Shown here: one piece after another, positions 44,379 through 53,354 of the stretch
Numbering within the stretch: the first letter of the stretch is position 1
Layout: each line of letters starts with the position of its first letter
Source of the DNA: MW101C3 sp943367595
GTDB taxonomy: Bacteria; Cyanobacteriota; Cyanobacteriia; PCC-6307; Cyanobiaceae
Reading direction: 5' to 3'
Assembly: GCA_943367595.1 (NCBI GenBank)
Contig: CALRJS020000015.1
Span: 20,509 to 84,508 of the forward strand
Length of the DNA: 64,000 bases
Made by a program: the position numbers and the translations under genes
The notes under the pieces: generated by a model
Databases searched by the model: none
What the model was told of the DNA's origin: nothing
What the model saw: only the letters and a program-made list of their open reading frames with translations

Positions 44379-44873
44379 TCAGTCTTTGGGACCCGGTTCC
44401 GGCCAGAGCCGGACGCCCAACACGGCAACGCCAGTGCCGATGCAGGATTCAACCAAGCGCAGCAGGGCGTTCAGGCCGGGGCTCAGCTTCGGATCCAGGC
44501 TCCCGGTGACCATCACCACGATCACCGTGATCGCAGCCAGGCGGCCATGGTTGGGAATGTTGACGGCGGAGCAGAGCAAGACCGTGGCGAAGATCGCCAG
44601 GGCCATGCCGAGGGGGTGAAAGGGCAGCAGCGTCAGGTAGACGGCGCTGGTGATCGCCCCGATTGCCGATCCCAGAATGCGCAGGGAGGCGGAGGAGGTC
44701 GTTTCCTTGCGCGTGGACTGGGTCACCACGATCGCCGAGATGGCCGACCAGAGGCCGCCGATCTTGGGCAGATAGCCAGGAAACAGGTTGGTGAACCAGA
44801 AACCGAGCCCATAGGCCACAAGGGCCGCCACTGCGATTTCGGCCGGAATGCGGAGTCGTTCTGTGCTGCTCAA
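44379..44873 (-). CDS. FUSC/aromatic-acid-exporter-like small membrane protein
   Basis: A 164-residue protein with about four to five membrane segments (IAVAALVAYGLGFWF, IGGLWSAISAIVVTQST, LGMALAIFATVLLCSA, LAAITVIVVMVTG). WSAISAIVVTQSTRKETTSS and the ILGSAIGA phrase match the FUSC/ArAE membrane domain, here without the soluble portions, so it is a minimal member. Role unknown. It starts at a TTG (44873) overlapping the phoH stop as TTGA, so it is translationally coupled to phoH. Confidence 0.65.
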   Translation of the reverse strand: MSSTERLRIPAEIAVAALVAYGLGFWFTNLFPGYLPKIGGLWSAISAIVVTQSTRKETTSSASLRILGSAIGAITSAVYLTLLPFHPLGMALAIFATVLLCSAVNIPNHGRLAAITVIVVMVTGSLDPKLSPGLNALLRLVESCIGTGVAVLGVRLWPEPGPKD

Positions 44874-45901
44874 GGTCCGCGGCGGCGTTGCTGGCTGTCG
44901 AATCGCTGTTGAGCCGTGGCTGCCAGCCCGTTGGCATCCCGGTTGGCGTAGGCGGTCACCAGCCGCTGCACAAGCGGGTGTCGCACCACATCGGCCGCCG
45001 TGAGCTCGCAGATCGCCACGCCTTCGACCCCCTGGAGCACCTGGGCAGCCTCGATCAGGCCGCTGAGCTGATCGCGAGGCAGATCCACCTGGGTGGGATC
45101 ACCTGTGACCACCATGCGTGAGTTCTCCCCGAGACGCGTGAGCACCATGCGCATCTGAGCTGCCGTGGTGTTCTGGGCTTCATCGAGGATCACAAAGGCG
45201 TCGGCCAGCGTGCGGCCTCGCATGTACGCCAGCGGAGCCACCTCAATCACCCCTTTCTCCAGCAGCGCGCTGGTGCGCTCCGCCCCCAGCAGGCTGTGCA
45301 ATGCGTCGTAGAGGGGGCGGAGGTAGGGGTCCACCTTCTGCTGCAGATCGCCGGGGAGGAACCCCAGCCGTTCGCCCGCTTCCACAGCAGGCCGGGTGAG
45401 GATCAGCCGCTCCACCCGCCGCTCATTGAGCATGCGCACCGCCTGCACGGTGGCCAGGAAGGTTTTGCCGGTGCCCGCCGGCCCGAGCGCCAGGGTGAGA
45501 TCGTGGCGCTCCATCGCCTCGACGTAGCTGCGCTGGCGCAGGGTGCGTGGACGCAGCAGCTTGCCGGCCTGGCTACGGGCCAGCACCACATTGCCCAGGT
45601 CGCGATGTTCGGAACTGCGGCCGGTGTCGAGCGCCACCAGCGCGGTTTGCACATCCACCGCGCCGACGGCCTGACCCTCCTGCCAGAGCGGCCGCAGCAG
45701 ATCAACGAGGGCGGCGGCCCGCTCGCGCTGGCTGCTGCGACCCTGAATCGACAGATCAAGACCCCGCAGCACCATCGAGACGCCGGTGAGCGCCTCAATG
45801 TGATGCAGGGTGGCTTCCGCTTCGCCAGCCAGAGCAAGGGCTGACGATGGATTCGGCAGCGCGATGAGAGTGCGCGAAGAAGAGGTGTCGGCCCCGGTCA
45901 T
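44870..45901 (-). CDS. PhoH-like P-loop ATPase
   Basis: A 343-residue PhoH-family protein. A helical N-terminal domain (~1-125) precedes GPAGTGKTFLA (~140, Walker A), RPAVEAGERLGFLPGD, MRGRTLADAFVILDEAQNTT (~225-244, Walker B) and VVTGDPTQVDLP. These proteins are linked to RNA metabolism and phosphate or stress responses; the precise role is unproven. It lies 11 bases downstream of rpsP on the same strand, forming rpsP-phoH. A TTG at 45916 would overlap the rpsP stop; ATG 45901 is preferred. Confidence 0.9.
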   Translation of the reverse strand: MTGADTSSSRTLIALPNPSSALALAGEAEATLHHIEALTGVSMVLRGLDLSIQGRSSQRERAAALVDLLRPLWQEGQAVGAVDVQTALVALDTGRSSEHRDLGNVVLARSQAGKLLRPRTLRQRSYVEAMERHDLTLALGPAGTGKTFLATVQAVRMLNERRVERLILTRPAVEAGERLGFLPGDLQQKVDPYLRPLYDALHSLLGAERTSALLEKGVIEVAPLAYMRGRTLADAFVILDEAQNTTAAQMRMVLTRLGENSRMVVTGDPTQVDLPRDQLSGLIEAAQVLQGVEGVAICELTAADVVRHPLVQRLVTAYANRDANGLAATAQQRFDSQQRRRGP

Positions 45902-45912
45902 GGGGCGCGTCC

Positions 45913-46332
45913 TCAAGCGGCCGCAGACGCAGCAGTGGGTTCAGGTTCGGCGGCAGCAGCTTCAGCGGCTTCCTTGGCGGCAGCTTCTGCAGCGGCGGCC
46001 TTGGCTTCTGCCGCTTCCTTCTCGGCCTGCTTGGCTGCGGCTTCGCGGGCAGCGGCCTGGTTGGCTTTGCCGACGGTTTCGCCAGGACGGATCGTTTTCT
46101 CGATCAGGCCGCCTTTTTCCAGCAGCGAGCGCACAGTGTCGGTGGGTTGGGCGCCTTGGCCCAGACGCACACGGATCGCTTCGGTGTCGAGGCGGGTTTC
46201 TTTCGTGCGGGGGTTGTAGAAGCCCAGTTCCTCCAGCGGCCGGCCATCACGACGTGATGTGCTGTTGGTGGCAACCAAGCGGAAGCTCGCTTCCCGCTTC
46301 TTGCCGAACCGCTTCAGGCGGAGCTTGATCAT
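45913..46332 (-). CDS. rpsP: 30S ribosomal protein S16
   Basis: A 139-residue protein. The first ~80 residues are canonical S16 (MIKLRLKRFGKKREASFRLV, RRDGRPLEELGFYNP, RLGQGAQPTDTVRSLL). The remaining ~55 residues form an Ala/Glu/Lys-rich, probably helical tail not present in most S16 proteins but common as a variable extension in picocyanobacteria. S16 is needed for 30S assembly. It would normally sit next to ffh; here an FkbM gene separates them. Confidence 0.97.
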   Translation of the reverse strand: MIKLRLKRFGKKREASFRLVATNSTSRRDGRPLEELGFYNPRTKETRLDTEAIRVRLGQGAQPTDTVRSLLEKGGLIEKTIRPGETVGKANQAAAREAAAKQAEKEAAEAKAAAAEAAAKEAAEAAAAEPEPTAASAAA

Positions 46333-46370
46333 CGTAGGGCCGTCGGATGAAACCAGCTAACCACACTACA

Positions 46371-47324
46371 TCAGCCCTTCGCCTCTAAACGGCGCCGCAG
46401 CCTTCGCGCGATACCGCTGCCGATCCGTTTGGGGGTAAACCGGCGGAGTGCCCGTTTCAGATTTTGGTGGCTGCATGCCCATCGAACCCGCAGGAGCAGT
46501 TCGTGAATGGGCTGTGGCCGTTGGCCGGGACCTTCGTGAAAACCTGCGGACGGCACGACCGGCGAGGGGAGGACGCAAGCGTGGAGGTCCTTCCAGCCAA
46601 GTCCAATGGCAATGAGGTGCTTAAAACACGCTTCACCATCCATCCACTCCCCGTGCAGATCGACGCCAAAGGGTCCGGCAGAATGAAAAGGAAAGCTGAA
46701 TGAACGAATTCCGTCAAGCGTTGCTATGGGAGTATTTTTATAGACTTTGCTGACGCTAAAGCCATCTACAACCTTAAATGAATTGTAGCCGCCCTCGTGC
46801 AAGAGTCTGATAAAGACGTCGAGGCTGTGGCATTCCGCGGAAATAAATTCCGGACGAATACCCTGCTTGAAGAGGCTCCGCAAGAGAACGTGGTCATAGT
46901 GTTCTATGTCAATTTTGATGTAATGAGGTTCCCCGTGTCTTTTGATTAGCTCATTTGCGGATAAGGCTGGAAGGATAATCTCTTCGAAGTCGTTTATGTT
47001 GTGTTTAGGCTTGGGTAGTTGGCTGAGAATATGTGCGTCTTTGTGGATGTAGAACGGCACGGGATCAAGCTGCGGATCGGCGGTGACAACGCAGTTCTCA
47101 ACTGCTAGTCGACCGTTGGCAATTTGGTCGCGAAACCGTTGATGAATCAGATTGCAAAGAGTCGGATTGGCCTCTACCGCAACAACCTTTAGGCCCTTTG
47201 TTAGGTAATAGGCTAGGTCGTCCCCGTTGTTGGCTCCAATGTCGTAGATCGTTTTGCCTTGTTGATGTCTGGATTCTGAATTAATGTGGTGACGTATTGA
47301 CATGGCTGAGGCCGGGTGTTCCAT
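46371..47324 (-). CDS. FkbM-family methyltransferase inserted between ffh and rpsP
   Basis: A 317-residue class I methyltransferase. KTIYDIGANNGDDLAYYL (~24-41) is the SAM motif, VVAVEANPTLCNLIHQRF the strand-2 motif, and PHYIKIDIEHYDHVLLRSLF (~133-152) the FkbM signature. GFHEGPGQRP near ~262 is typical of one FkbM subgroup in glycan contexts. Its first two-thirds are visibly AT-richer than ffh and rpsP, while the last ~60 codons match the neighbours. It lies 38 bases upstream of rpsP and about 104 bases after ffh's stop. It is most likely an acquired glycan-modification gene in an otherwise conserved translation/secretion block. Confidence 0.85.
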   Translation of the reverse strand: MEHPASAMSIRHHINSESRHQQGKTIYDIGANNGDDLAYYLTKGLKVVAVEANPTLCNLIHQRFRDQIANGRLAVENCVVTADPQLDPVPFYIHKDAHILSQLPKPKHNINDFEEIILPALSANELIKRHGEPHYIKIDIEHYDHVLLRSLFKQGIRPEFISAECHSLDVFIRLLHEGGYNSFKVVDGFSVSKVYKNTPIATLDGIRSFSFPFHSAGPFGVDLHGEWMDGEACFKHLIAIGLGWKDLHACVLPSPVVPSAGFHEGPGQRPQPIHELLLRVRWACSHQNLKRALRRFTPKRIGSGIARRLRRRLEAKG

Positions 47325-47428
47325 GGGTTGGGGCGAATGTCAGTTTCGCCTTCGTTCGCGAGAGGATCGGGATTTCATCTTGTGTTCCCTGAGATTCCTC
47401 TCAGTGCCAATCCTTGGGTTTTACGTGC

Positions 47429-48895
47429 TCAAAGCTGGCCGAATCCCTTGCGTTTCTTCGCAGGCCGATTGGCCTTGCGCGAGCTGCCGCCTGCAGGCAC
47501 CCCTGGTCCGCCTATCCCCCCCATGCCCGGCATGCCGCCCCCCATTCCGGGGAACCCGGGCATGCCGCCGCCCATGCCTGGCATGCCCGGCATGCCTCCG
47601 CCGCGGGTCATCTGTTGCATGAAGCCGCGCATCTTCTGGAAATCAGCCAGCACCTTGTCGACATCCGCCGGCGTGTGGCCGCTACCTGCGGCGATGCGCC
47701 GCCGGCGGGAAGGTTGGGCCGCCAGCAATTGCGGCTGCTTCCGTTCGTCCTCCGTCATCGAGCCGATCATCGCCTCGATCCGCTTGAGCTGGGCCTCGCC
47801 CTGCTTGAGCATGCCGTCGTCGATCTTGTTCATTCCCGGGATCAGCTTCATCAGGCCGCCCAGGGATCCCATGCGCTTGATCATGCGCATCTGCTGAACG
47901 AAGTCGCTGAAGTCGAAGGAGGCTTCCTGCAGCTTTTTCTGCATGCGCTCCACATCGGCGATCTCCACCTCCTTCTGGGCTTTCTCCACCAGGGTGAGCA
48001 CATCGCCCATGCCGAGGATGCGGCTGGCCATCCGCTCCGGGTGGAACGGCTGCAGGGCTTCCACCTTCTCGCCGGTGCCGATGAACTTGATCGGCGCACC
48101 GCTCACCTTGCGGATCGAGAGCGCCGCACCGCCGCGGGAGTCGCCGTCGAGTTTGGTGAGGACCGCGCCGGTGATGCCCACCTGCTCGTGAAAGGCGCGG
48201 GTGAGGTCGGCCGCTTCCTGGCCGATCATCGAATCCACCACAAGGAGCACCTCATCGGGCGCCGCCACGGTGCGGATCCGCACCATCTCCTCCATCATTG
48301 CGGCGTCGATCTGCAGCCGGCCGGCGGTGTCCACCAGCACGGTGTCGAAGCCTTCGGCGCGCGCCTTGGCCACACCCGCGGCGGCGATGTCCTCCGGTCT
48401 GGCGTCGGCCCCCAGGCTGAACACCTCCACACCGATCTGCTTGCCGAGGGTCTGCAGCTGATCGATGGCGGCGGGCCGGTACACGTCGGCGGCCACCAGC
48501 AGCGCCCGCCGGCCCTGTTCCTTGAGGTGGAGGCCCAGCTTGGCGGTGGCGGTGGTTTTCCCTGCCCCCTGCAGACCGGCCATCAGCACCACCGTGGGGG
48601 CCTGCTCGGCATGGGCCAGCGGTGCGTTCTCCCCGCCCATCACCTCCACCAGCGCCTGATGCACCAGCTGGATGAACTGCTGATCCGGGCTCACCCCCCG
48701 CACCACCTCGGCACCGATGGCGCGCTCGCGTACATCGGCGATGAAGCCCTTGACCACATCGAGGCTGACATCGGCCTCCAGCAGGGCCCGGCGCACCTGC
48801 TGCAGCGCCCCGTCCACGTTGCCCTCGGTGATCTTGTCCTGGCCCCGCAGGCTCTTGACCGCGTCTTCGAAACGCTGGGAAAGTTCGTCGAACAT
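47429..48895 (-). CDS. ffh: Signal recognition particle protein Ffh
   Basis: A 488-residue SRP54. The N-domain begins MFDELSQRFEDAVKSLRGQ. The GTPase has GLQGAGKTTATAKL (~108-121), DTAGRLQ (~190) and TKLDGDSRGGAAL (~248-260). The methionine-rich M domain (~305-440) contains RRRRIAAGSG. It directs nascent membrane proteins to FtsY. The tail is an unusual Met/Gly/Pro repeat (MPGMPGMGGGMPGFPGM). ATG 48895 is the family start; an extension to 48937 is not conserved. Confidence 0.97.
   Translation of the reverse strand: MFDELSQRFEDAVKSLRGQDKITEGNVDGALQQVRRALLEADVSLDVVKGFIADVRERAIGAEVVRGVSPDQQFIQLVHQALVEVMGGENAPLAHAEQAPTVVLMAGLQGAGKTTATAKLGLHLKEQGRRALLVAADVYRPAAIDQLQTLGKQIGVEVFSLGADARPEDIAAAGVAKARAEGFDTVLVDTAGRLQIDAAMMEEMVRIRTVAAPDEVLLVVDSMIGQEAADLTRAFHEQVGITGAVLTKLDGDSRGGAALSIRKVSGAPIKFIGTGEKVEALQPFHPERMASRILGMGDVLTLVEKAQKEVEIADVERMQKKLQEASFDFSDFVQQMRMIKRMGSLGGLMKLIPGMNKIDDGMLKQGEAQLKRIEAMIGSMTEDERKQPQLLAAQPSRRRRIAAGSGHTPADVDKVLADFQKMRGFMQQMTRGGGMPGMPGMGGGMPGFPGMGGGMPGMGGIGGPGVPAGGSSRKANRPAKKRKGFGQL
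47520..47612. repeat. Low-complexity repeat encoding the Gly/Met/Pro tail of Ffh
   Basis: Short units such as ggcatgccc recur about ten times in coding phase, several being perfect ggcatgcc palindromes. They encode MPGM/MGGGMPG phrases at the end of Ffh. Similar tails occur in other Ffh proteins and may aid the M domain; length is likely variable among strains. Confidence 0.6.
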
Positions 48896-49032
48896 GGGGC
48901 GAAGCGCCGGCGGATCGTGACCCGATCGTAAAAACATGCCGGCCAGGCCTTCGCTGGTGCTCCAGCGGCTCCGCCTGAACGCCCCCAGCCCCAGCCCCAG
49001 CCTGAGCTCAGGCTCAAGCGCTCAGCTGCGGC

Positions 49033-51123
49033 TCAGGAGAGCGGGCGGAAGCCCACCACCTTCCACACCTCGCCGTCGCGGCCGAAGATGTAGAGGTTGC
49101 GCAGGTTGGTGGCAGGGGTGCGCTCGACCACCTTGCCCTGGGCGTCGAGCGCAGTGTCGCTGTAGCGGAGGTCCACCGCGGCGGCGATCCGGCGGGGGGT
49201 GCGGGTGTCGATGCGGAAGCCCTGGATCTCGGTCGTCACCTGCTCACGGCTCACGCCCCGGGCGCGGTTGCGGCGTTGTTCGGCGGCCAGGTCGCGCACC
49301 AGCCGTTCCCGGGCCAGGTCCGCCGGCGGGGTAGCGGGGGGTCGGCCATCGAGCGCCGCGGCTTTGGTCTGCAGCCAGGCTTCCAGCAGGGCGCGCAGCT
49401 GGGTTTCATCCGGCTCGGCGTTGGTGAGCGGCACCGGGCCAGCCGCACGGGCCGGCTGGGGCTTGGCCGCGGGGGGACTCTTGGCGGGGGGGACTGCTGG
49501 CGGGGTCGCGGTGCCGGTGGCGCCCACTCCTGGTTTGGGCTGCCTGTCGGGGCTGGCGGGCGACAAGGGCCTCAGGGCCATCATTCCTGCCAGGCCAGCG
49601 GCGACGAAGGCGCTGACCAGAACGGCGGCCGCGGCCATGCGGCCCCAGCCGGGCAGAGCTTTCCAGCCGGCGGTGCCAAGGGAAGCGCGTCTGGAGCGGG
49701 GGGCGGCGCTGGACCGCGCCGGGGTGGCTGTCGTCGTGAGGAAGGGGTCTTCGCTGTCGAGCGGCGGGCTGGCAGGGGCAGCGGCGGGCTCCAGTGCATC
49801 CGGCCAGCGCATCGGGTCTTCAGCCGCCGCAGCTGTGCCCTGGGTCGGCGGAGCGGCGAAGGCCGGCGCTTGGGGAAACGGAGCTGGGGGAACGGCCTCA
49901 GCGCCCGCTTGGCCCTGGCTCTGCTGCGCGCGGGCCTGGCGCCGGTCGAGCTGCTCCACGTAGGCCTGCACGTCGCGATCGGCGAAGTAGGCCTCCAGAT
50001 CAGGGTCGATTTCGATGTCGCGGTAGCCGGCGAGCACATCGCGCCGCAGCCAGTCGCAGCAGTAGGCGCAGAGCTGGGCGAGCGGTTCGCTGCCCTGTTC
50101 GGCCGCCCAGGCGCGCAGGGCGGGGTCGGCGCCCTGGCTGAAGCAGGCTTCCGCCGTGGCCACCCGCCCGAGCAGCAGATGCTGGCAGGCCAGAAAGGGC
50201 TGCAGGCCCGGCTGACCGCTGGCCTCCAGCCGCAGCTGGGCGGCGGCGATGCGTTCCGGCTTGCGCTGGGCGAAGCCGGAGGCGGTGAGCGCCAGGCAGG
50301 CCAGGAATTCGGCGGTGGCGGAGCCGGCGGTGGTGGCGTTGCCACTGGCCCAGCGGCTGAACAGGTCGACCTGCTCCTGCACCGTGAGGTAGTGGCGGAT
50401 CTGCTTGAAAAAGTCCTGGAAGTCTTTCCTGGGCAGGGCTGGATCTCCGTCACCCTCGAGCCCGCCGCGCCGCTCCACCAGCAGCTCCAGCAGCTTCAGC
50501 CCTTCGGCGCGCTCCTCGGTGGCGCTCAGATCGCGCCGCAGCAGATCGAGCACCCGAAACGGCAGCAGATCGGCCAGGTCGTGTTCCATCAGCCGTTGCT
50601 GCTCCGGTTGGCGGCCCGTGCGCCGCATCAAGGTGATGCCCTCCTGAAGCAGCTGGGCTGCCCGCTCGAACTGACGGCGCCCCTGCAGCTCCCGGGCGCC
50701 CATGCGGCAGGCCTCCCCCGCCAGCAAGGTGAGATCAGCCTCGCGGTGGCTGCCCAGTGCCGGCGCCTGTGGCGGTTGCAGGCAGCGCCGTGCCGCATCG
50801 AAGGCATCGATCGCCAAGCCCGCCTCCCAGAGCAGCAGCAGGGCCCCCATCTCGCGGGAAGGCGGCACGTCCATGCCCGGCGTCAGGGCCCCGTTCTCGG
50901 TGTCGAGCGCCATCAGCTCGGCTTCGTAGGCCTGGCGGCGCTCCGGATCGCTCAGCACATCAGCGCTTTCGCGCAGCAGCACGGCACGGGCTTCGAGCGC
51001 CGCGGCGGTGAAACCCTGCTCCGGTGGCCGGTCAAGTCGCTGTTGCAGGGTGTGCAACACCGTCTGGGCATCGGTGGCCGGTCTCACCCCCAGAAGTTGG
51101 AAATGGTCGATCGGCAGTTCCAA
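49033..51123 (-). CDS. ARC6/Ftn2 (ZipN)-type cell division protein
   Basis: A 696-residue protein. The N-terminus IDHFQLLGVRP...SDPERRQAYEAEL is the divergent J-like domain of Ftn2/ARC6. A long helical middle follows, then a proline-rich linker, one membrane segment (MAAAAVLVSAFVAAGLAGMM, ~520-540) and a second low-complexity linker. The end is an IMS-type domain (ALLEAWLQTKAAAL to GEVWKVVGFRPLS). In cyanobacteria this family anchors FtsZ to the membrane. Start is uncertain: TTG at 51123 begins next to the conserved LPIDHF, while the frame remains open to a TTG at 51186. It diverges from pdhA with about 126 bases between. Confidence 0.85.
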   Translation of the reverse strand: MELPIDHFQLLGVRPATDAQTVLHTLQQRLDRPPEQGFTAAALEARAVLLRESADVLSDPERRQAYEAELMALDTENGALTPGMDVPPSREMGALLLLWEAGLAIDAFDAARRCLQPPQAPALGSHREADLTLLAGEACRMGARELQGRRQFERAAQLLQEGITLMRRTGRQPEQQRLMEHDLADLLPFRVLDLLRRDLSATEERAEGLKLLELLVERRGGLEGDGDPALPRKDFQDFFKQIRHYLTVQEQVDLFSRWASGNATTAGSATAEFLACLALTASGFAQRKPERIAAAQLRLEASGQPGLQPFLACQHLLLGRVATAEACFSQGADPALRAWAAEQGSEPLAQLCAYCCDWLRRDVLAGYRDIEIDPDLEAYFADRDVQAYVEQLDRRQARAQQSQGQAGAEAVPPAPFPQAPAFAAPPTQGTAAAAEDPMRWPDALEPAAAPASPPLDSEDPFLTTTATPARSSAAPRSRRASLGTAGWKALPGWGRMAAAAVLVSAFVAAGLAGMMALRPLSPASPDRQPKPGVGATGTATPPAVPPAKSPPAAKPQPARAAGPVPLTNAEPDETQLRALLEAWLQTKAAALDGRPPATPPADLARERLVRDLAAEQRRNRARGVSREQVTTEIQGFRIDTRTPRRIAAAVDLRYSDTALDAQGKVVERTPATNLRNLYIFGRDGEVWKVVGFRPLS

Positions 51124-51249
51124 CCCTGGCGACTCGCAATCCCGCGCGGCACGGGCTTGGCAGGGAGTGTAGGCAGAGGCAACCAATTTGACTCTGCGCG
51201 CGGAACAGACCCCGTACAGTCAGCGGTCAGAAGTTCCGCTGTCCCTGCC

Positions 51250-52332
51250 ATGACCCAGGAGATCGCTGTCCCGGCCCCGCCGGCGGCCGAGCCTGTCAGC
51301 AGCCATTCGGAAAGGCTCGCTTCCCTCTACACGGCAGGTCCCACATCGGTGAGCCGTGCCGACGGTCTGGTCCTCTATCGGGACATGACTCTGGGTCGGC
51401 GGTTCGAAGACAAGTGCGCGGAGATGTACTACCGCGGCAAGATGTTCGGCTTCGTGCACCTCTACAACGGCCAGGAGGCCGTGAGCACGGGCGTGATCAA
51501 GGCGATGCGGGCCCAGCACGACTGGTTCTGCAGCACCTATCGGGATCACGTCCATGCGCTCAGCTGCGGCGTGCCGGCCCGTGAGGTGATGAGCGAGCTG
51601 TTCGGCAAGGCCACCGGCTGCAGCAAGGGCCGGGGCGGCTCCATGCACCTGTTCTCCAGGGAGCATCACCTGCTGGGCGGCTATGCCTTCATCGGCGAGG
51701 GCATCCCGGTGGCTCTGGGGGCGGCCTTCACCAGCCGCTACAAGCGCGATGCGCTCGGGGATGCCAGCAGCGATGCGGTCACTGCCGCTTTCTTCGGCGA
51801 TGGCACCTGCAACAACGGCCAGTTCTTCGAGTGCCTGAACATGGCGGCGCTCTGGAAGCTGCCGATCCTGTTCGTGGTGGAGAACAACAAGTGGGCGATC
51901 GGCATGGCCCACGACCGTGCCACCAGCGATCCGGAGATCTGGCGCAAGGCTGCCGCCTTCGGCATGGCTGGCGAGGAAGTCGACGGCATGGATGTGCTGG
52001 CGGTTCGCGCCGCGGCTCAGCGGGCGGTGGAGCGGGCCAGGGCGGGCGAAGGCCCCACCCTGTTGGAGTGCCTCACCTACCGCTTCCGCGGCCACTCCCT
52101 GGCCGACCCCGATGAGCTCCGCAGCGAGGCGGAGAAGGAGTTCTGGGCACAGCGCGATCCGATCAAGGCCCTCGCCGCCCATCTCACCTCCCACGACCTC
52201 GCCAGTGCCGATGAGCTGAAGGAGATCGAGAAGGAGATCGACGCGGAGGTGGCCGATGCGGTCAGCTTCGCCCTCGCGGCGCCCGAGCCCGATCCCGCCG
52301 AACTCACCCGCTACATCTGGGCCGAAGACTGA
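51250..52332 (+). CDS. pdhA: Pyruvate dehydrogenase E1 component, alpha subunit
   Basis: A 360-residue thiamine-diphosphate enzyme subunit. RRFEDKCAEMYYRGKMFGFV, the GFVHLYNGQEA phrase and CSTYRDHVHAL bind the cofactor and substrate. The motif GDGTCNNGQFF through VENNKW (~183-214) is the GDGx(n)NN ThDP motif. TYRFRGHSLADPDELR carries the regulatory-loop-like serine region. It decarboxylates pyruvate together with the beta subunit, which is not in this window. A good Shine-Dalgarno-like run is not evident. Confidence 0.96.
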   Translation: MTQEIAVPAPPAAEPVSSHSERLASLYTAGPTSVSRADGLVLYRDMTLGRRFEDKCAEMYYRGKMFGFVHLYNGQEAVSTGVIKAMRAQHDWFCSTYRDHVHALSCGVPAREVMSELFGKATGCSKGRGGSMHLFSREHHLLGGYAFIGEGIPVALGAAFTSRYKRDALGDASSDAVTAAFFGDGTCNNGQFFECLNMAALWKLPILFVVENNKWAIGMAHDRATSDPEIWRKAAAFGMAGEEVDGMDVLAVRAAAQRAVERARAGEGPTLLECLTYRFRGHSLADPDELRSEAEKEFWAQRDPIKALAAHLTSHDLASADELKEIEKEIDAEVADAVSFALAAPEPDPAELTRYIWAED

Positions 52333-52383
52333 AGCGCCCACGGCTCGCCAGCCCGAAGAAAGCTCCTAAGGCCACGATGTGTC

Positions 52384-52401
52384 GGGCTCACGGTCGAGCC
52401 C
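52384..52401. terminator. Possible hairpin between the convergent pdhA and deacetylase genes
   Basis: A 6-base inverted repeat (gggctc / gagccc) with a six-base loop lies about 50 bases after pdhA's stop and is followed by tggctttct on the plus strand. The stem is short and the T-run poor, so termination strength is doubtful. Confidence 0.35.
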
Positions 52402-52429
52402 TGGCTTTCTCATTGAGCCATTGACCCGC

Positions 52430-53344
52430 TCAAAGGCCGTGCAGGCGAGCCTGCTCAGCAGCGGCGCGGAACACCAGCCCATGCCGTTCCACCAGCTCCG
52501 GCAGGCTGTCGTAGCCGCCGCCGATCACGCTGGCCACGGGGATCCCTCGCCTGAGGCAGGCGTCGAACACCAGCCGGTCGCGCTGCAGCAGGCCCTCGCT
52601 GCTCAGGCAAAGCCTGCCCAGCCGATCGTCACGGTGCGGGTCCACACCGGCGTTGTAGAGCACGAGATCCGGCTGGAGCCGCTCGAGCAGGCCCGGCAGA
52701 TGCTCCCCCACCGTCTCCAGGTAGGGCTGATCCTCGAGGCCGTCAGCGAGCGGCAGATCCAGGTCGCTGGCCTGCTTGTGCAGGGGAAAGTTGCTGGCGC
52801 AGTGCACCGAGAAGGTGAACACACGCGGCTCCTCGGCGAACAGCGCCGCCGTGGCATCGCCCTGATGCACGTCCAGGTCCACCACCAGCAGCTGGCGCAC
52901 CGCCCCTTCCGCCAGCAGCACCCGGGCAGCGACGGCGCAGTCGTTGAAGATGCAGAAGCCGCTGCCCTGGGCGGCGAAGGCGTGATGGGTGCCGCCGGCC
53001 AGATGGCAGGCCACGCCATGGCGCAGGGCCAGCCGGGCGGTGAGCACGGTGCCTCCCACCGCCAACCAGGTGCGGCGCACCAGTGGCGCCGTGGCCGGCA
53101 GGCCGATGCGGCGCTGCTGGGCCGCACTCAGCTGGTTGCGGGCAAACGCCTGGTGATACGTTCGGGGATGCACCTGTTCGATCCAGCGACGCGGCGCCGG
53201 CAGCGGCTGGTGCAGCTGGCTGTCCCGGGCCAGATCCCGTGCGCGCAGCAGGTCGTGCAGCAACCTGAATTTGGCCATCGGAAAACGATGGCTGCTGGGC
53301 AGCGGCGCGGAATAGGCCGGGTGGTAGACGAGGGGAGGCCGCAG
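52430..53344 (-). CDS. Histone-deacetylase-superfamily (AcuC-like) amidohydrolase with likely CTG start
   Basis: The conserved N-terminus LVYHPAYSAPLPSSHRFPM lies upstream of the first ATG (53278). In-frame codons back to the stop at 53408-53410 contain no ATG, GTG or TTG, only a CTG at 53344 placed where relatives start, 10 bases after the sigma-factor stop and preceded by GAGG. With that start the protein has 304 residues. Zinc-site motifs are present: AGGTHHAFAAQG (~117), VDLDVHQGDATAALF (~154) and NAGVDPHRDDRLG (~233). The family removes acetyl or acyl groups from amines; the target is unknown. If CTG is not used, translation would begin at ATG 53278 and lack a conserved strand. Confidence 0.8.
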   Translation of the reverse strand: MRPPLVYHPAYSAPLPSSHRFPMAKFRLLHDLLRARDLARDSQLHQPLPAPRRWIEQVHPRTYHQAFARNQLSAAQQRRIGLPATAPLVRRTWLAVGGTVLTARLALRHGVACHLAGGTHHAFAAQGSGFCIFNDCAVAARVLLAEGAVRQLLVVDLDVHQGDATAALFAEEPRVFTFSVHCASNFPLHKQASDLDLPLADGLEDQPYLETVGEHLPGLLERLQPDLVLYNAGVDPHRDDRLGRLCLSSEGLLQRDRLVFDACLRRGIPVASVIGGGYDSLPELVERHGLVFRAAAEQARLHGL

Positions 53345-53354
53345 TGGCTGGCCC

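Noticed and set aside
49276..51249. Long upstream extension of the pdhA frame
   Set aside because: It is antisense to the ARC6/Ftn2 gene and non-conserved; family length fits the start at 51250.
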